Assembly: GCA_946612575.1 (NCBI GenBank)
Contig: CAMOEU010000032.1
Coordinates: forward strand, 1-7,344
Length of the DNA: 7,344 nucleotides
DNA from: an uncultured Clostridia bacterium
GTDB lineage: Bacteria > Bacillota > Clostridia > Christensenellales > UBA1242
Direction of reading: 5' to 3'
The notes below the pieces were generated by a model. The model did not search any database, was not told the DNA's origin, and saw only the letters and a list, made by a program, of their open reading frames with translations. Positions 5,495 to 7,344 of this stretch are shown piece after piece; position 1 is the stretch's first letter; every line of letters starts with the position of its first letter. The position numbers and the translations under genes are program-made.

Positions 5495-6736
5495 TTATGT
5501 AGCATAGCCTTTTGAAAGTTCTCGTTGAAGTCGTTGTTGTTTAAGCTGTTCTTTTCTTTCTTTTTCTCTGCCTTTGCCATTGCCTCTAACTTCGTTGATT
5601 GGTCTATTGCTTAAAATTGGTTTTGGTCTTGGATTTTTTGCAGGCTTTCTTTCTTCTTCAACTTCATAATATGATCCATAAATTTTTTGTTGAAGATCAT
5701 CAATGTTTTGCTCAAGAGTTGTTTCAAAAGCTTTGTCTAAAAGATTTAGTGACATTTTGACTGCAAAAAGTTGGGTAAGCCAAGCTTGTTTTCTGTCAAA
5801 TGCTTTTTCGCCTTTCAATTTCTTTTCTGCAAGGAGTAATGTTCCTGCAAGATTTTTAATGTCAGTTTTAAGTGCAGAAATATTTTGGAGATGGAAAGGA
5901 AGCTTCTTTTGATTTTCACCTTGTTTTGAAAGACCGATAATGTCGTTTAATGTGACAGGTTTTGCAGAAAGTGGTTTTCCAAGATATGCAAATCTGCTGT
6001 CTCTATCAAAAAAGTGGAAATGCAAGTCTTTGTGGAAAGATTTGTCGCTGTCAATTCTTACAAGACAAGTTGAGTGATTCAAATTGTTATCAGGCATAAT
6101 TTTGTAGCTTATTGAGAAATTGAAAGTAGGGATTTCAATGTTTTTTTGAATATCTTTCTTGAAGAAAGCTTTCTTGCAAGGGATAAGTTCCACCACTCTG
6201 ATAAGTCTAATTATATTTCCATTTTTGTCTTCACAAAACATAGGTTGGATAAAAGTCAAATCTTCAAGATTTGGAGTTTCATTTCCGTTGCTTTTTTCAA
6301 TTCTATATTTTGCTCTTTCCAAAAATTCGCAGAGTGAACTGTCGCCAATAACAGGATATTTTGGAGCTTCAAGAATTTCTTGGAAGTAGTCTCTGTCATC
6401 ATAAATGACATTTTTAGATTTGCTGAAGCCTCTTTTTTTGTGTTGTTCCCACTGCAACTTCATATTTTTTGAAAACTGCTCAACATCTTCTTCTGTTTCT
6501 GTGTAGAAATCTAGATACATAGGACTTTCAGGATAAGTTTCATCAAAAGATTGTTCAACAAGTTTTCTGTAGGAAAGAAGCATTTTTGCATCTTTAGGGG
6601 CTGTGAGCGAAATCTCATTGAAAAACTTTGCAGTTTGCTCATAGTTTATTGTTTTTTGATTCAATATTTCCAAAATGTCTGGATATTTATAACCTAGCAT
6701 TTTTTCTAAGAATTCTTTTGAGTTTTGCTTGCTCAT
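5495..6736 (-). CDS. Orphan 413-residue soluble protein, function unknown
   Basis: I do not recognise a family. The protein is hydrophilic, with no signal peptide or membrane span. Residues about 1-125 are acidic and probably helical. A central part, about 160-255, looks like beta strands (RLIRVVELIP, 177-186; TFNFSISYKIM, 204-214) and leads into LVRIDSDKSFHKDLHFHFFD (225-244). This is a concentrated Arg227, Asp229, His235, His239, His241 cluster that could bind metal or be catalytic. Residues 285-355 are predicted helical, perhaps coiled coil. The last 50 residues are very basic (KGREKERKEQLKQQRLQREL), suggesting contact with nucleic acid. The Arg-Asp-His order loosely recalls some DUF-type toxin-like proteins, but this is not firm. 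A perfect AAGGAGG lies 4 bases before the ATG. It is divergent from the gene at 6858. Confidence 0.85.
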   Translation of the reverse strand: MSKQNSKEFLEKMLGYKYPDILEILNQKTINYEQTAKFFNEISLTAPKDAKMLLSYRKLVEQSFDETYPESPMYLDFYTETEEDVEQFSKNMKLQWEQHKKRGFSKSKNVIYDDRDYFQEILEAPKYPVIGDSSLCEFLERAKYRIEKSNGNETPNLEDLTFIQPMFCEDKNGNIIRLIRVVELIPCKKAFFKKDIQKNIEIPTFNFSISYKIMPDNNLNHSTCLVRIDSDKSFHKDLHFHFFDRDSRFAYLGKPLSAKPVTLNDIIGLSKQGENQKKLPFHLQNISALKTDIKNLAGTLLLAEKKLKGEKAFDRKQAWLTQLFAVKMSLNLLDKAFETTLEQNIDDLQQKIYGSYYEVEEERKPAKNPRPKPILSNRPINEVRGNGKGREKERKEQLKQQRLQRELSKGYAT

Positions 6737-6758
6737 AAGTCCTCCTTGTTATATAGAA

Positions 6759-6787
6759 ATTATATAATAAACACAGCATATAGTCAA
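6759..6787 (-). promoter_or_regulatory. Promoter of the 413-residue orphan gene
   Basis: On the minus strand TTGACT (6787-6782), a 17-bp spacer, then a perfect TATAAT (6764-6759). The predicted leader is about 16 bases and includes AAGGAGG (6747-6741). This is one of the two strongest promoters in the window. Confidence 0.8.
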
Positions 6788-6790
6788 TAT

Positions 6791-6808
6791 CAAATTTTGA
6801 AAAATTTG
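6791..6808. repeat. Perfect palindrome between divergent promoters (operator candidate)
   Basis: CAAATTTT (6791-6798) and AAAATTTG (6801-6808) are exact inverted copies around GA. The palindrome lies between the two back-to-back -35 boxes (6782-6787 on the minus strand and 6815-6820 on the plus strand), where a bound protein could affect both promoters. The flanking GTCAAT (6783-6788) and ATTGAC (6814-6819) also mirror each other, but they are the -35 regions themselves. The arms are AT-rich, so chance cannot be excluded. Confidence 0.5.
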
Positions 6809-6814
6809 CTTACA

Positions 6815-6842
6815 TTGACAATTTTTTTTAGTGTGATATAAT
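6815..6842 (+). promoter_or_regulatory. Promoter of the right-edge gene
   Basis: A perfect TTGACA (6815-6820), a 16-bp spacer with an extended TG (6834-6835), then a perfect TATAAT (6837-6842). The likely start of transcription, near 6849, falls on the ribosome binding site AAGGTG (6848-6853), giving a leader of about 10 bases. The 13-mer at 6830-6842 equals that at 106-118. Confidence 0.82.
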
Positions 6843-6857
6843 AGAAGAAGGTGAAAT

Positions 6858-7344
6858 ATGGAAAGAATTGACACAAAAAAATTTTTGGATAATAGAACAA
6901 TTTTGGTAAAAAAAATAGGTGAAGTGGTCAAACTTGGTTATTTCCCAACTAGGGGGAAAGAAAGATATACTTTAAGATTCGTCAATGGCGGTCAGGAGCA
7001 AATCAAAGATTATATAAACTGCTTTGCACACGCTTTTTTCAATTTTTCAAACAAAGAACTGCGAGATTTGTTTGTTGAAAATGGTGAAGTGAAAACAGAA
7101 CTACTCAACGAGTTTTGGGATTTTGGAATTGACAGAAATAATGTTGATGAAAGCTTGGAAAACTTGATTAGTGGTCTTGTTAGAAGCACCGGACTTAAGG
7201 CTGAAAAATGCACCGAGGTGACAGAGTGTGACAAAAACCAATGGAAAGTAGGTGTTTATTATAGAGAGCCTCGCAATGGGAAATCGTCAGACTTTCATTT
7301 TCTAAGATGGGAAGAGGATAGGTCTTGTTGGTCAAGCAAAAACG
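6858..7344 (+). CDS. Truncated gene; possible papain-like Cys/His protein
   Basis: An open frame runs from ATG 6858 to the window edge, giving 162 residues with no stop. It has a near-consensus promoter and AAGGTG 4 bases before the start. The N-terminus is soluble, without a signal peptide. INCFAHAFFNFSN (53-65, Cys55, His58) and, about 90 residues later, SDFHFLRWEEDRSCW (144-158, His147) recall a motif pair, NC-[FY]-A-x-A then D-[FY]-H-[FW]-x-R, that I remember from uncharacterised gut-bacterial proteins with a Cys/His peptidase-like layout. That memory is unverified. A helical middle (66-110) separates the motifs. Codons such as AGG, GGG, CGA, CGC, CTA, CTG and GAG seem more common than in its neighbours, which may mean recent transfer. 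Most of the C-terminus is not visible. Confidence 0.8.
   Translation, partial: MERIDTKKFLDNRTILVKKIGEVVKLGYFPTRGKERYTLRFVNGGQEQIKDYINCFAHAFFNFSNKELRDLFVENGEVKTELLNEFWDFGIDRNNVDESLENLISGLVRSTGLKAEKCTEVTECDKNQWKVGVYYREPRNGKSSDFHFLRWEEDRSCWSSKN

Noticed and set aside
6749..6931. Minus-strand 60-residue frame across the divergent promoter region
   Set aside because: It would run through both promoters and antisense to the right-edge gene; it has no ribosome binding site or recognisable protein features.
1..7344. CRISPR array, tRNA, insertion sequence, attachment site or riboswitch
   Set aside because: No regularly spaced repeats, cloverleaf, transposase, terminal inverted repeats or long structured leader were seen; every leader here is short.

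Overview
The window looks like chromosomal DNA of a low-G+C Firmicute, most likely an uncultured gut-type clostridial lineage. The reasons are an AT-rich base composition (roughly one third G+C by eye), AAGGAG-type ribosome binding sites, consensus TTGnnn/TATAAT promoters often with an extended TGn -10, short intergenic gaps, and protein families that are common in Clostridia. All open frames read through under the standard bacterial code. Every stop seen is TAA or TAG. No tRNA, rRNA, CRISPR array, transposase or integrase was found.

Layout. Bases 2-55 are the tail of an unidentified plus-strand gene, closed by a rho-independent terminator. A promoter then drives a two-gene operon: an acyl-ACP thioesterase-like protein (135-857) and a translationally coupled RpiB/LacA/LacB-type sugar-phosphate isomerase (859-1497). 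These converge on a minus-strand GT4 glycosyltransferase (1524-2690) across a shared bidirectional terminator. The glycosyltransferase and an Rrf2/IscR-type regulator (2820-3236) are divergent, with back-to-back promoters. An extended MscL mechanosensitive channel (3303-3929) follows with its own promoter and terminator. Next is a Wzy/WaaL-like polytopic membrane protein (4017-5477), preceded by a dyad over its promoter and ribosome binding site. It converges, through another two-way terminator, on an orphan 413-residue minus-strand protein (5495-6736). That orphan is divergent from a gene cut by the window edge (from 6858) that carries a possible Cys/His peptidase-like motif pair.

How they fit together. 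Lipid and envelope themes recur (thioesterase, glycosyltransferase, O-antigen-ligase-like protein, MscL), but most genes are single units with their own promoters, so no single pathway is shown. The best candidate for something undescribed is the right end: two unfamiliar genes transcribed apart from a 121-bp region. That region holds two strong promoters, and a perfect 18-bp palindrome lies between their -35 boxes. The acyl-ACP thioesterase is also notable because the usual active-site Asn appears to be Cys.
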